NCBI RefSeq assembly: GCF_020907985.1
Contig: NZ_JAJJPA010000002.1
Coordinates: 1 to 64,000, forward strand
Length of the DNA: 64,000 nt
Direction of reading: 5' to 3'
From: Kitasatospora humi
Lineage (GTDB): Bacteria; Actinomycetota; Actinomycetes; Streptomycetales; Streptomycetaceae
Translations under genes and position numbers: made by a program
Shown: piece by piece, positions 26,628-36,169 of the stretch
How positions within the stretch are numbered: position 1 is the stretch's first letter
How the letters are laid out: every line of letters starts with the position of its first letter
Notes under the pieces: model-generated
The model's database searches: none
Seen by the model: the letters and a program-made list of their open reading frames with translations, nothing else
What the model was told of the DNA's origin: nothing

Positions 26628-27575
26628 TCAGGGAGCGGGGCGCGGCATCCGCGCGACCCGGCGCCAGATGCGCCGCACGGCACGCAGCACCGCCAGGCCG
26701 ACCACGATCAGCACCACCACGTTGAGGAGGAGTTGCAGCAGCGAACCCCACGCCTCGTGCCAACTGTCGAAGGCGAGGGAGACCGCGATGTCCGATGCGG
26801 CCGGGATCGTCGTCACCGAGATGAAGACACCGAGCAGCGCGCTGCCCCGCGCCTCGGTGATGGACACGATGCCCACGACACCCGCGAGCACCGCGACGAC
26901 GAGCGAGAAGAAGTTGGGGGTGTCGATCAGGTTGGAGACCGGCCGCAGCCCGAGCCGGTAGGCGCGCGGCTCCAGCTGGAAACCCCGGACGAGTAGGGAG
27001 AACGCCAGCGTCACCGCGATGGCCAGCAGGAAGCCGAGCGCCAAGGCCAGCAGGCCCTGGCGCACCCGGCGCCGGTTCCTCCGGTCCAGCCCCAGTGCCA
27101 CGCTGAGGATCGCGTTGTACTCGGGGCCCACCACCATGGCGGCCACGATCAGGATCTGCGAGTTCGTCAGGATCCCGACGGAGCCGATCAGCCCGGCGAT
27201 CACCAGCAGCAGGTAGAAGCTGGGCAGATAGGTGCCCTCCTCCCGGATGCGCGCCTCGACGGCCGACCACAGGGGCGCGTACAGCAGCGCCGTGGGCTCC
27301 TCGGCCTCGAGCCGCTGGGCGCGGGCGGAGAACACCGTGCCCGCGTCGTCCACCGTGATCGAGCCGTCGCGATCGACCCCGAGCTCGCGGAGCAGGCCCA
27401 GGACCTCGTTGGCGGCGCCCCTGAGCACGTCGCACTCCAGCGCGTCGCCCGCCGGGCTGCGCACCGTCGCCCGGTGCCGGACGACGTTGAGGACGTGGCG
27501 GTTCGCCGTGAGCCGGTCGACCAGCTCGTCCGAGAGCCCGGGAGGGCTGACCAAGCGCAGGTGAACCAGACCCAT
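26628..27575 (-). CDS. DUF389 family membrane protein
   Basis: 315 residues. The N-terminal soluble domain (about 1-95) is followed by six or so hydrophobic segments. They include the family landmarks YLPSFYLLLVIAGLIGSVGI, SQILIVAAMVVGPEYNAI and SALLGVFISVTTIPAASDIA. The function of DUF389 proteins is unknown. GGAGG stands five bases before ATG 27575. It is convergent with G6PDH (six bases between stops) and divergent from the NDH-2 gene. Confidence 0.87.
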   Translation of the reverse strand: MGLVHLRLVSPPGLSDELVDRLTANRHVLNVVRHRATVRSPAGDALECDVLRGAANEVLGLLRELGVDRDGSITVDDAGTVFSARAQRLEAEEPTALLYAPLWSAVEARIREEGTYLPSFYLLLVIAGLIGSVGILTNSQILIVAAMVVGPEYNAILSVALGLDRRNRRRVRQGLLALALGFLLAIAVTLAFSLLVRGFQLEPRAYRLGLRPVSNLIDTPNFFSLVVAVLAGVVGIVSITEARGSALLGVFISVTTIPAASDIAVSLAFDSWHEAWGSLLQLLLNVVVLIVVGLAVLRAVRRIWRRVARMPRPAP

Positions 27576-27774
27576 CACAACCTCCGCCTCCGCGGCGCCA
27601 GCGTTGAAGCCACTGGTAGCAGCATGACGGAAACCGCGTCGGGCGCCGTGGACGGCTGGGCGGGAGCGGCCCAGGTGTCTCGCCTTACCCCGTACGGATG
27701 ACTGCCTCCCCCGCCGAGGATCCGGAGCGCGTCGCAGGCGGCTCGTTCGAGCTGTGGGTGCTTTAGTCCCTTCC

Positions 27775-29178
27775 ATGCACGCGAAGACGTCGGAATCGCA
27801 GCTGCCGGACCACATCGCGCCGCGCCGAGTGGTGATCATCGGTGGGGGCTTCGCGGGGCTGTTCGCCGCCCGGGCGCTGCGGCGGTCACCGGTGGAGGTG
27901 ACGCTCGTCGACCGCCGGGCCCACCACCTGTTCCAGCCGCTGCTTTACCAGTGCGCCTCGGGCATCCTGTCGGAGGGTCAGATCGCCCAGCCGCTGCGCG
28001 CCGTCCTGCGCAGGCACGACAACGTGCGCTGCCTGCTCGCCGACGCCACCGATGTGGACGCCGACCGCCGGTTGGTCCTGGTCACGGAGCCGGACGGTGG
28101 GACGCTGTCGCTGCCGTACGACGACCTCGTGGTCGCCGCCGGCGTGCGGCAGTCGTACTTCGGCCACCCGGAGTTCGCCGCCCACGCACCGGGCATGAAG
28201 ACGCTCGAGGACGCCCTGCGGGTGCGCCGACGCATCTACCGCGCCTTCGAGATGGCGGAGGCCAGCACCGATCCGCGGGAGCAGCAGGAGTGGCTCACCT
28301 TCGCACTGGTCGGTGGCGGTCCCACCGGAGTGGAACTCGCCGGGCAGATCCGGGAGATCGCCGGGCACACCCTCGACCGGGAGTTCCGGACCATCGACTC
28401 GTCCCGGGCACGCGTCCTGCTCTTCGAGGGCGGCGACGCCGTGCTGGCGGCGTTCGGGACCACGCTCGCCCGTCGCGCGGCCCGGACGTTGCACGGTCTC
28501 GGGGTGGAGGTCCACCTCAAGGCCATGGTCACGGACGTGGACGACAAGGGCCTGACCGTGCGCGAGCAGGGCGGCACCGCTCGGTACGACGCCCGCACCG
28601 TCCTGTGGACCGCCGGAGTGGAGGCACCCCCGTTCGCCCACGCACTGGCCCGGGCGACGGGCGCCGAGCAGGACCACGCCGGCCGTCTCCTGGTGCAGCC
28701 CGACCTGACGCTCCCCGGATACCCGCAGATCCGCGTGGTGGGCGACCTGATGAGCCTCGACCGGTTGCCCGGCATGGCCGAGGTCGCCATGCAGTCCGGC
28801 GCCTACGCGGGACGCGTGATCAGGCACGGCACCGAACGACGGGCCAAGAAGGCCGGCCCGTTCCGCTACCGCGACCTCGGTAGCGCCGCATACATCGCGC
28901 GAGGACGAGCGGTCGTCAGAGCGGGCCCGGTCAGAGCCTCGGGCGTGACGGGTTGGCTGATCTGGCTCCTGATCCACATCGCGTTCCTCACCGGCTTCCG
29001 CAGCCGGCTGGGCGCCCTCGCCAGTTGGTTCCTGGTCTTCGCCACCGGTGCGCGGCGCGAGCGCGCGTTCACCGGAGGCGAGAACGGCGCCACCGCCGTC
29101 GGCCCGTCGCCGGCGGTGACCGGGCCGACCGCGACCACCCGACCGTCGACCGAACGCATCGACCAGCCGCAGAGGTGA
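27775..29178 (+). CDS. type II NADH dehydrogenase (NDH-2)-like FAD oxidoreductase
   Basis: 467 residues. Two dinucleotide-binding motifs are present: FAD site VVIIGGGFAGLFAARAL at about residues 20-36 and NADH site FALVGGGPTGVELAGQI at about 175. LYQCASGILSEGQIA and VGDLMSLDRLPGMAEVAMQ are typical of NDH-2. A C-terminal hydrophobic stretch, GWLIWLLIHIAFLTGF, probably anchors it to the membrane. It would pass electrons from NADH to quinone without pumping protons. It is followed after three bases by cydA and so forms a dedicated NADH-to-oxygen module. Confidence 0.9.
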   Translation: MHAKTSESQLPDHIAPRRVVIIGGGFAGLFAARALRRSPVEVTLVDRRAHHLFQPLLYQCASGILSEGQIAQPLRAVLRRHDNVRCLLADATDVDADRRLVLVTEPDGGTLSLPYDDLVVAAGVRQSYFGHPEFAAHAPGMKTLEDALRVRRRIYRAFEMAEASTDPREQQEWLTFALVGGGPTGVELAGQIREIAGHTLDREFRTIDSSRARVLLFEGGDAVLAAFGTTLARRAARTLHGLGVEVHLKAMVTDVDDKGLTVREQGGTARYDARTVLWTAGVEAPPFAHALARATGAEQDHAGRLLVQPDLTLPGYPQIRVVGDLMSLDRLPGMAEVAMQSGAYAGRVIRHGTERRAKKAGPFRYRDLGSAAYIARGRAVVRAGPVRASGVTGWLIWLLIHIAFLTGFRSRLGALASWFLVFATGARRERAFTGGENGATAVGPSPAVTGPTATTRPSTERIDQPQR

Positions 29179-29181
29179 TCC

Positions 29182-30657
29182 GTGCACAGCGCCCTCAACC
29201 TCCTGGCCCAGACTCCGCCCCAGACGCTGCCGGCCCGGCAACTCATGGCGTACACGCTGGCATCGCACATCCTCCTCGTGCCCATGGGCGTCGCCCTGCC
29301 GTTCATCACGCTGCTGGCGCACTACCGCGGCCTGCGCCGCGACGACGCGGTCGCCCTGCAACTCGCCCGGCGCTGGTCCGCCGTCATGGCGGTCCAGTTC
29401 GCCATCGGCATCGTGACCGGGACGGTCCTCACCTTCGAGTTCGGACTGCTGTGGCCGGGCATGATGGGCCGTTGGGGAGACGTCTTCGGTCTCGGATTCG
29501 GCGTGGAGGCCTGGGCGTTCTTCCTCGAAGCCGTCCTGATCGCGATCTACCTCTACGGCTGGCGCAGACTCGACCCGAAGGTGCACTTCTGGCTGGCCGT
29601 GCCGCTGCCCTTCGCGGCCCTGATGGGCGCCTTCGGCATCATCGCGGCGAATTCCTGGATGAACACCCCGCAGGGCTTCACCCTGGACGCCCAGGGCAAG
29701 CCCGTGCACGTCACCGTGCAGCAGGCCGTCTTCACCCCCATGTTCGGACCGGAGTACTGGCACTTCGTCGTGGCCATGTTCCTGACGGCCGGCTACGTGG
29801 TCGCCGGGGTCTACGCGGTCGGCTGGCTGCGCGGCCGACGCGACCGCTACCACCGGCTCGGGTTCACGATCCCGTTCACGGTGGCCGCGATCCTCTCGCC
29901 CGTCCAGCTCGTCGTCGGTGACGCGATCGCACGCGCCGTCTTCCACCGGCAGCCCACCAAGTTCGCGGCGATGGAGATCGTCTGGAACACCAACACCCAT
30001 GTGCCGGAGTACATCTTCGGCCGACTGAACGCCGGCGGGACCATCTCGGGCGGCCTGAGGATCCCCCAACTCGACTCCGTGCTGGCCGGCTTCAAGCCCA
30101 GCACGCAGGTCACCGGGCTGACGGCGACGCCCGAGGCGGACCGGCCGACACCGACCGAGGCCACGCTGATCCACTGGACGTTCGACATCATGGTCCTCCT
30201 CGGCACCGCGCTGCTCCTGCTCGCCCTGTGGTACGCCGTGGTCTGGCTGCGCAAGCGCGACCTGCCGCAGTCGCGGTGGTTCTTCCGCTGCGCCGGCGTG
30301 GCGGGGGCGGCCAGCCTGATCTGCGTGGAGTGCGGCTGGATCACCACCGAGGTCGGCCGACAGCCGTGGATCGTCTACCAGAACATGAGGGTGGCCCAAG
30401 CCGTCACCTCGACGCGCGCCGACTCGGTGTGGACCATGCTCGGCGTCATCCTCGCCCTCTACGTGGTCCTCTTCGCGGCCTTCATCACCGTGCTCCGCAA
30501 GATGCACCACCGCTGGCGGATCGCCGACGAGGGCCTGGCGCGGAACCGACCGGTGCACCCGCCGGAGATCGTCACCCCCTACGGTCCGCGGGAAGAGGCC
30601 GGCATGGCCACCGGGCCGTCCCGTCCGGCGGCGCAGGACGGTGACCCCCATGGCTGA
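29182..30657 (+). CDS. cydA: cytochrome bd-type ubiquinol/menaquinol oxidase subunit I
   Basis: 491-residue CydA with about nine membrane helices. The heme-ligand His of the first helix is in YTLASHILLVP (His29). A second conserved His lies in EYWHFVVAMFLTAGYV, and the quinol-site GRQPW motif is in GWITTEVGRQPWIVY. The residues after it (QNMRVAQAVT) depart from the common GLLRTADAVS. The periplasmic Q-loop is short, as in cyanide-insensitive-oxidase-like enzymes. The GTG start follows the NDH-2 stop by three bases. The enzyme reduces oxygen with high affinity at the cytoplasmic membrane. Confidence 0.93.
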   Translation: MHSALNLLAQTPPQTLPARQLMAYTLASHILLVPMGVALPFITLLAHYRGLRRDDAVALQLARRWSAVMAVQFAIGIVTGTVLTFEFGLLWPGMMGRWGDVFGLGFGVEAWAFFLEAVLIAIYLYGWRRLDPKVHFWLAVPLPFAALMGAFGIIAANSWMNTPQGFTLDAQGKPVHVTVQQAVFTPMFGPEYWHFVVAMFLTAGYVVAGVYAVGWLRGRRDRYHRLGFTIPFTVAAILSPVQLVVGDAIARAVFHRQPTKFAAMEIVWNTNTHVPEYIFGRLNAGGTISGGLRIPQLDSVLAGFKPSTQVTGLTATPEADRPTPTEATLIHWTFDIMVLLGTALLLLALWYAVVWLRKRDLPQSRWFFRCAGVAGAASLICVECGWITTEVGRQPWIVYQNMRVAQAVTSTRADSVWTMLGVILALYVVLFAAFITVLRKMHHRWRIADEGLARNRPVHPPEIVTPYGPREEAGMATGPSRPAAQDGDPHG

Positions 30658-31690
30658 GGCCGTCGCGTGGATCATGCTCGTCGTCCTCGCCGCGTACGCC
30701 TGTGCGGGCGGCACCGACTACGGCGCGGGGTTCTGGGACCTGTGCGCCGGGGGAGCCGAACGGGGCGAGCGGCCCCGCCGGCTGATCGACCACGCCATGG
30801 AACCCGTGTGGGAGGCCAACAACGTCTGGCTCATCTTCCTCATGATCATCATGTGGACGGGCTTCCCTCCGTTCTTCGCCGCCGTCTTCAGCGCCATGTG
30901 GCTGCCCCTCGCCCTGGCCGTGCTCGGGCTCGTGCTGCGCGGCGGGGGCTTCGCGCTGCGCAAGCCGACCCGGCGGCTGGCGCAGCGCCGGGTCTACGGT
31001 GCCGCCTTCGCCGTCTCCTCGCTGCTGACACCCTTCTTCCTCGGTGCCGTGATCGGCGGCATCGCCTCCGGGCGGGTCGCCCCAGGGGTCACTGCCTCGG
31101 CCGACGCCTGGTCGAACCCCACCTCGATCATCACCGGCCTGATGACGATCGGCGCCACGGCCTACCTGGGGGCGGTGTTCCTGACGGCCGACGCGCACCG
31201 GTACCAGGCGCCGGACCTCGTCGACTACTTCCGACTCCGCGCGTGGTGCAGCCTGGCCGCCCTCGTGGTGCTGGCCCTCATCGGTCTGCCCATCACGCAC
31301 CACGACGCCAGGTTCCTGTGGAGCCGGATCACCACCGGCGCCCCCCTCGGGCTGGTCATCGCGGGCGCGGTCGTCGCACTCGTCACCGCGCTGCTGCTCG
31401 CGCGCAGGGCGCTCAGGTGGTGCCGCTACACGGCGGTTGCCAGCGTGGTCCTGGTGATCGCCGCCTGGGGCGTGGCGCAGCGCCCCTACCTGCTGCCCAC
31501 TTCACTGACCGTCAGCCAGGCCGCCGGGGCGCACCACACGCTGGTCTGGCTGGTGATCGTCACCGGCATCGCCGTCGTTCTGGTGGGTCCGAGCCTCGCA
31601 GTGCTCTACTGGCTGGACACCCGGGGCAAGCTGGAAGCGCTCGCCGACTCCGACACGGAGCAGGAGGTCCCCCCGGCCGAGCCCGCGTGA
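30650..31690 (+). CDS. cydB: cytochrome bd-type quinol oxidase subunit II
   Basis: 346-residue CydB with eight to nine membrane helices. Landmarks are CAGGTDYGAGFWDLCAGG and HAMEPVWEANNVWLIFLMI with FPPFFAAVFSAMWLPLALA. ATG 30650 overlaps the cydA stop by eight bases; a GTG at 30641 would add three residues. No cydDC assembly exporter genes or small CydX subunit follow. The gene is convergent with the membrane protein at 31735. Confidence 0.92.
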   Translation: MAEAVAWIMLVVLAAYACAGGTDYGAGFWDLCAGGAERGERPRRLIDHAMEPVWEANNVWLIFLMIIMWTGFPPFFAAVFSAMWLPLALAVLGLVLRGGGFALRKPTRRLAQRRVYGAAFAVSSLLTPFFLGAVIGGIASGRVAPGVTASADAWSNPTSIITGLMTIGATAYLGAVFLTADAHRYQAPDLVDYFRLRAWCSLAALVVLALIGLPITHHDARFLWSRITTGAPLGLVIAGAVVALVTALLLARRALRWCRYTAVASVVLVIAAWGVAQRPYLLPTSLTVSQAAGAHHTLVWLVIVTGIAVVLVGPSLAVLYWLDTRGKLEALADSDTEQEVPPAEPA

Positions 31691-31734
31691 AGCGCGCTGA
31701 CGGGCTGCCGGCCGCGCCCGGTCGGCACGGGACC

Positions 31735-32769
31735 TCAGGAGGAGGGGACGCGCAGGAAGGCGACGGTGGTCTTGTCCTTGTCGAACGTGCACGTTCGAGG
31801 CGAAGCCTTTCCCGGGCCCGGGTCCGTCGTCCAGTCGATGTCACAGATCTGGGCCCTCACGTCCACGAACTGGTACTGGCTGGTGGATACCGGCTCCTCC
31901 ATCGTCACATTGACCTGCCCTGCCGAGTCAGGCTCCAACTCGCTGCTGACCACGACATCGCAGGGATTCTTGGACGTGGCGTTGCAGATCCCTTTCGAGA
32001 GGCAGTCATCGAGACGCCAGGAACCGCTGCACGCTTTGACGAGATCCATGCTGCGCGGCACGGCCTGCACAATGAGGCCGATCTTGTCGCCGGCCGCCAG
32101 CTTCGAGCCGGTGATGGTGAGTGAGAGATCCTCGGTGCCGCCGCCGGATTTCATGGTGGCCGAGATTCCGGGATAAGCCGCGGACGCTTGACTCCTGACT
32201 TCGAGGCGGGCAGCGGCAAACATCGCAACAGTCGTCAGGATCAGTGCGCAGACCAGGAGCACCGAGGTGATTCCGGCTTTGACTCCGGGACGTGCACCGG
32301 GAGGTTTTTGACGCTTCATCCGTGCAGTCATCCATGCGAACGCACGCTGCCAGCCGCACCAATAAAAGCCGAGCGCCAGCATGAGCACGAAAAGCACGGT
32401 GGCCGAGAGCGACGCCCAGCGGCACGTGTCGGACGTGGTCTGCAACGGGATGTTGATGACGCAGATCACCAGTGGGGTCAGGCCGATGCACGCGGCGAAG
32501 ATGGCGGGGAGGAAGTACGGTGGCATGGTCCTGCGGTTCGGCAGGAAGATGGACACCACCGCAGTGGTGAGGGCGAGCAGCATCAGGCCGCCCACCAGGG
32601 TGGCTTCCAGCGGATCGTTCCGGAGAATGGCGGTGATCTCCGAGTTCTGAAAGCCGAGGAAGTTCAACGCCGCGACGAAACCGGCCAGGAGGAAGCCCAG
32701 GATGTTCTTGACCTTGTCCACCAGGCTGGCTTCGGGGTCCGGCGGAGCTTCGGGGTCGGTCGTCGCCAT
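31735..32769 (-). CDS. hypothetical membrane protein with large extracytoplasmic domain
   Basis: 344 residues. Four hydrophobic segments occupy residues about 20-175 (ILGFLLAGFVAALNFLG, LVGGLMLLALTTAVVSIFLP, YFLPAIFAACIGLTPLVICV, LSATVLFVLMLALGFYW). A further helix (ITSVLLVCALILTTVAMF) leads into a roughly 155-residue extracytoplasmic region with several Cys residues (KACSGSW, DDCLSKGICNATSKNPCD), likely disulphide-bonded. Codon use is slightly less G/C-biased than neighbours. I do not recognise a family. The start at 32769 is the first good ATG of the frame. Confidence 0.7.
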   Translation of the reverse strand: MATTDPEAPPDPEASLVDKVKNILGFLLAGFVAALNFLGFQNSEITAILRNDPLEATLVGGLMLLALTTAVVSIFLPNRRTMPPYFLPAIFAACIGLTPLVICVINIPLQTTSDTCRWASLSATVLFVLMLALGFYWCGWQRAFAWMTARMKRQKPPGARPGVKAGITSVLLVCALILTTVAMFAAARLEVRSQASAAYPGISATMKSGGGTEDLSLTITGSKLAAGDKIGLIVQAVPRSMDLVKACSGSWRLDDCLSKGICNATSKNPCDVVVSSELEPDSAGQVNVTMEEPVSTSQYQFVDVRAQICDIDWTTDPGPGKASPRTCTFDKDKTTVAFLRVPSS

Positions 32770-33170
32770 GCAGGAACCTGCTCTCTTGCCCGGGCACCGG
32801 GTGGAACGTGGTGTGTCTAGCGCAAGTCCTTCCCGCCGCAGTCGCGCCGCAGCCGAAGATCACTCGATCAGACGAAAAGAGGATCATTGCCCTTTTCGGC
32901 CGTCAATGCGGGAGAAAGCGGAAGGGCGGGCCCGGGGGAGCGCGGGCGTCAGCGGGGCTGCGACCGGCTCCGGGGCGGTGGCTTGACGGGGAGCTGTTCC
33001 AGCCGCGCGTCGGTGTGGCGCCCGGAGGCGTTCGGCGGGTCGGTGAGCACCGGGACGGCTACTTTGGCCAGAGGGGGTGTCGGCGCAGTTCATCGGGCCA
33101 CTCGCGGTGGAGGCGCGGCTGCACGTGACCTCGTCCTCCTGTCGGCAGCTCGGTGGCGGGAGGAGGAGTG
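32770..33170. other. intergenic region before the methyltransferase
   Basis: 401 bases with no supported gene. The part at 32840-32890 is AT-richer than its surroundings and is where the leftward membrane-protein promoter would lie. No RNA structure was recognised. Confidence 0.3.
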
Positions 33171-34234
33171 ATGTCAGTCGCGGAACTGGACGAGGCGAAG
33201 CAGGAGGCGTTCGCGAGTCGCATGGTCCAGGTGCTGAACGACTCCTGCCTGGGGTTGATGGCGGGTCTGGGGACGAGAGCGGCCTGTTCGACGTGATGGC
33301 GGGCATGCAGCCGGCCGGCAGCGGGGAGATCGCCCGGGCCGCCGGGCTGAACGAACGCTACGTCCGGGAATGGCTGGGAGCCATGGTGACGGGCGGCGTC
33401 GTCGACTATGACCCCGAACGGAAGACGTACGCGCTGCCCCCGGAGCACGCGGCCTCGCTCACTCGGGCGGCCGGACCCGACAACCTGGCGCGGATCGCGC
33501 AGGACCTCGGCATGTTGGCGGAGGTCGAGCAGCAGGTGCTGCAGGCCTTCCGGACCGGGGGTGGGGTGCCGTACTCCGCCTACCCGCGCTTCCAGGCCAT
33601 CCAGGCGGAGGAGTCCGGGGAGGTCTTCGACCTCGCCCTGGTGGCGGGGATCGTACCGCTGGTGCCCGGTCTGCCGGCGAGGTTGCAGGAGGGCATCGAC
33701 GTGCTGGACGTCGGGACCGGGCAGGGACATGCGGTGAACGTCCTGGCCAAGGCGTTCCCGGCGAGCCGCTGCCACGGAATCGACATGTCCGAGGAGGGCA
33801 TCGCGGCGGCACGGGCCGAGGCCACGCAGTGGGGCCTGGAGAACGCCGAGTTCCAGGTCGGTGACGGCGCCGAGCTGACCGGCTCGTACGATCTGATCAC
33901 CGCCTTCGATGTCATCCACGACCTGGCCCGGCCGGCCCGCACGCTTGCCGCCGTCTCTCGGGCGCTACGGAAGGACGGCGTGTTCCTGATGGGCGACATC
34001 GCGGCCTCCAGCCGCCTCGAGGAGAACATCGGCCACCCCCTGTGCCCGGCGCTCTACGCCTTCTCGGTGTTCTACTGCATGAGCGTCTCGCTCGGCGAGG
34101 GCGGCGAGGGCCTGGGCACGGTGTGGGGGGAGGAGAAGGCCCGGGAGATGCTCGCCGAGGCGGGCTTCGGCCACGTCGACACCCAGCGGGTGGAGGGCGA
34201 CATCCTGAACGTCTACTACGTGGCCCGCCACTGA
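33171..34234 (+). pseudogene. class I SAM-dependent methyltransferase, broken by a one-base frameshift
   Basis: The ATG at 33171 follows an excellent GGGAGGAGGAG site and reads MSVAELDEAKQEAFASRMVQ, a normal start of winged-helix plus methyltransferase proteins, but stops at about codon 42. The frame that continues (DESGLFDVMAGMQPAGSGEI ... to 34234) carries the rest. It has a dimerisation winged helix (LNERYVREWLGAMVTGGVV) and the SAM-binding motif VLDVGTGQGHAVNVLA. Adding one G to the GGGG run at 33269-33272 restores a single 354-residue frame reading GLGDESGLFDVMA, the expected family length. Either the gene carries a recent frameshift or the base call in this run is wrong; a shorter protein from ATG 33296 is a third option. 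The substrate is unknown. Confidence 0.8.
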
Positions 34235-34353
34235 GCGGGCTCGACCACGACCGGTGAAGGCCCCGCTCGCCGGTGCGCTCCCACCGGCCGTGCGCGGCTC
34301 AACGCTACGGCTCGCAGGCCCGACTCCCCGGCCGACGAAGCCGAAACGGGTGC

Positions 34354-34947
34354 TCAGCGAGTCGTTGCTGCACCCGCCTCCCCGGTGGCGCGGGTCCGGA
34401 CTTGTCCGGCGATGCGGGCCGTGGCGAGGCCGGCAAGGATCCGGTCCACGCTCTGGTCGGGGGTCTGACGCGACGTGTCCAGCCAGAGCCCGCGGCGCGG
34501 GGTGTTGCGGCGCAGGGCTTCGTCGAGGGCGTCGACTGTCCAGGGGCCGCCGTAACCGTTCTTGTGGCGGCCTGCTTCTCGTTGCGCGACCTCTTCGGCC
34601 GAAGGAGCGAGGACGACCAGGTACAACGGCCTGGTCGTCACCGAGTCGAGGTAGGCGTCCAGGTGCTCACCCAGCACGACGTCCTGGACGACTACGGTCC
34701 AGCCCGCCCGCGCGTACAGGTCCGCGACCACGGCGGAAGCTTGGTGACGCAGACGCAACTGCGCCGTCGCCTCGGCAGTCGGCCGTGGAGTGAAGTCTTC
34801 GCTACCGGACACGATCATTCGCCGGAAGCTGTCGCCCCGCAAGTGCATCGAACGGGGGAGCCGCTCGGCCAGCAGTTGCGCAACCGTCGACTTCCCGGAC
34901 GCCATGACGCCCGTGACCAGTACCACCGCGGAACCCAGATCCTGCAC
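34354..34947 (-). CDS. P-loop NTPase, small-molecule kinase-like
   Basis: 197 residues from GTG 34947. The Walker A motif is VTGVMASGKSTVAQLLAERL (residues about 9-28), followed by LRGDSFRRMI and a YLVVLAPSAEEVAQRE segment, as in AAA/chloramphenicol-phosphotransferase/gluconokinase-like kinases. A closing WLDTSRQTPDQSVDRIL is typical of this group. Function is probably phosphorylation of a small molecule, but the substrate is unknown. The ribosome site (GGGGGCGACC) is only fair. Longer upstream frames have no family similarity. Confidence 0.75.
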   Translation of the reverse strand: MQDLGSAVVLVTGVMASGKSTVAQLLAERLPRSMHLRGDSFRRMIVSGSEDFTPRPTAEATAQLRLRHQASAVVADLYARAGWTVVVQDVVLGEHLDAYLDSVTTRPLYLVVLAPSAEEVAQREAGRHKNGYGGPWTVDALDEALRRNTPRRGLWLDTSRQTPDQSVDRILAGLATARIAGQVRTRATGEAGAATTR

Positions 34948-35248
34948 GGTCGCCCCCTGTCCCGGTCCCAGTGACTCAGCATCGTCGTGGAGACTCCCTG
35001 GTGGGACGGGTTCCCTCCGACGAGGTCGTCCGCCGGACCGGGGCTCCGCGTTGGTCACCCATGGTGCCATGCTCGATGTACCGCGCCACGTCGGCAGTTC
35101 CTCGCCGTCTGCCTGCCGTCCACCGCGCACCGCCGACCGGTACCCGCGCTGCTTCAACGCTCGCCTCCCCTCGGTGGGTTGCCCGGTGGCAGGCCGGGTA
35201 GCCGCCTCGGCGATCGGTCTTCGAACACGCGAACCCAGGGAGGCAGTC
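34948..35248. other. intergenic region
   Basis: 301 bases between the leftward kinase-like gene and the small rightward gene. Nothing supported was found in it. Confidence 0.3.
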
Positions 35249-35476
35249 GTGGAGGAGATTCCCCAGGGCGGCGCCGGAGGCGCTCCGCTCCATGACACCG
35301 ACGAGAAGCACCTGCTCCACCCGCCCGGGCACGACCGCCAGGAGCGGGGCACGGACACCGGCCGGACGGACGCGGACGAGCAGGGCAACGCCACAACGGC
35401 CGAGCCGAGCCGGGCCCGCCGTCTCGATCCCGACGAGGTGGCGCCGGAGGAGGACGGGCCGGTGACGGAGAGCTGA
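35249..35476 (+). CDS. small hydrophilic hypothetical protein
   Basis: 75 residues starting at GTG 35249, preceded by AGGGAGG five bases upstream, a strong ribosome site. The sequence is rich in Gly, Asp, Glu, Arg and Pro (for example DTDEKHLLHPPGHDRQERG and DPDEVAPEEDGPVTES) and probably intrinsically disordered. There is no signal peptide or membrane segment. No family was recognised. The ribosome site is the main support. Confidence 0.55.
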   Translation: MEEIPQGGAGGAPLHDTDEKHLLHPPGHDRQERGTDTGRTDADEQGNATTAEPSRARRLDPDEVAPEEDGPVTES

Positions 35477-35654
35477 CCTGCTGTGCCGCCGGCCGATCGG
35501 CGGCAGTCATCACCGCCCCCTCATCGGCGGGTCCGCCTGTCCCCTCGGTCGTGGCTGGGTTCGGCGCGGCCGCCGGAGTGCGTGTCGACTCCGCGGTCGC
35601 GGGGCACACGCCCGGGACCGGATGATGCCCGGGGCGACTGCCACAGCCAGTGGG

Positions 35655-36092
35655 GTGCCGACGATGAAGGTCATCGACGACCTGGACGACCTCACCGAAC
35701 TGGCCACCGGTCCGGTGGAGGTCTTCGTCCGCTTCTCGCAGGGACCGGACCACGACGGTGAGACGAGCCGCGACTATGAGGCCGACGTCGAACTGCCGGG
35801 GCTGTCGGTCGCTTCGGTGCGCCCGGAACCGTGGTGGAACCGACCGCCCGAGGAGTGGGTCGCGCGTCGGATCTGCCAGTACGCCGACCGGGCCGAACGC
35901 GACGAGCGCCGGCGGGCCTGGCTGCTCACCGGCAGGGTGGTGGGCCGAGGGCCGGACTACGAGCCGTTGATCGCCCAACCGTGTCCGCTGGCCTGGCTCG
36001 GCCCCGCACTGCTGGCCCAGGCCCGCCGCTGCTACGAGGAACGGCTCCGGCCGGGCCGCGACGGCACACCGGCCGACGGCGGCGGGCAGTGA
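35655..36092 (+). CDS. DUF6098-like hypothetical protein
   Basis: 145 residues beginning VPTMKVIDDLDDLTELA. The middle part, VFVRFSQGP, SRDYEADVELPGLSV, PEPWWNRPPEEWVARRIC, matches what I recall of the DUF6098 family common in streptomycetes; function unknown. The start could be GTG 35655, ATG 35622 or ATG 35664; family-like N-termini (x-P-T-x) favour 35655. It is a soluble protein with many Trp and Arg residues, transcribed alone. Confidence 0.65.
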   Translation: MPTMKVIDDLDDLTELATGPVEVFVRFSQGPDHDGETSRDYEADVELPGLSVASVRPEPWWNRPPEEWVARRICQYADRAERDERRRAWLLTGRVVGRGPDYEPLIAQPCPLAWLGPALLAQARRCYEERLRPGRDGTPADGGGQ

Positions 36093-36169
36093 CCAGGGAC
36101 GGCTGCCCGCTGCTCGACGCCGTACCGGCCTCCTGCGGCGTCAGGCCTCGGTGACGGGCCCCGGCCGCG

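Noticed and set aside
31691..31734. Terminator between cydB and the convergent membrane protein gene
   Set aside because: The 44-base gap has G/C-rich partial repeats but no stem long enough to claim.
33269..33296. Programmed -1 frameshift in the methyltransferase
   Set aside because: There is no classical X-XXY-YYZ slippery heptamer or obvious downstream pseudoknot; a lost G in the run is simpler.
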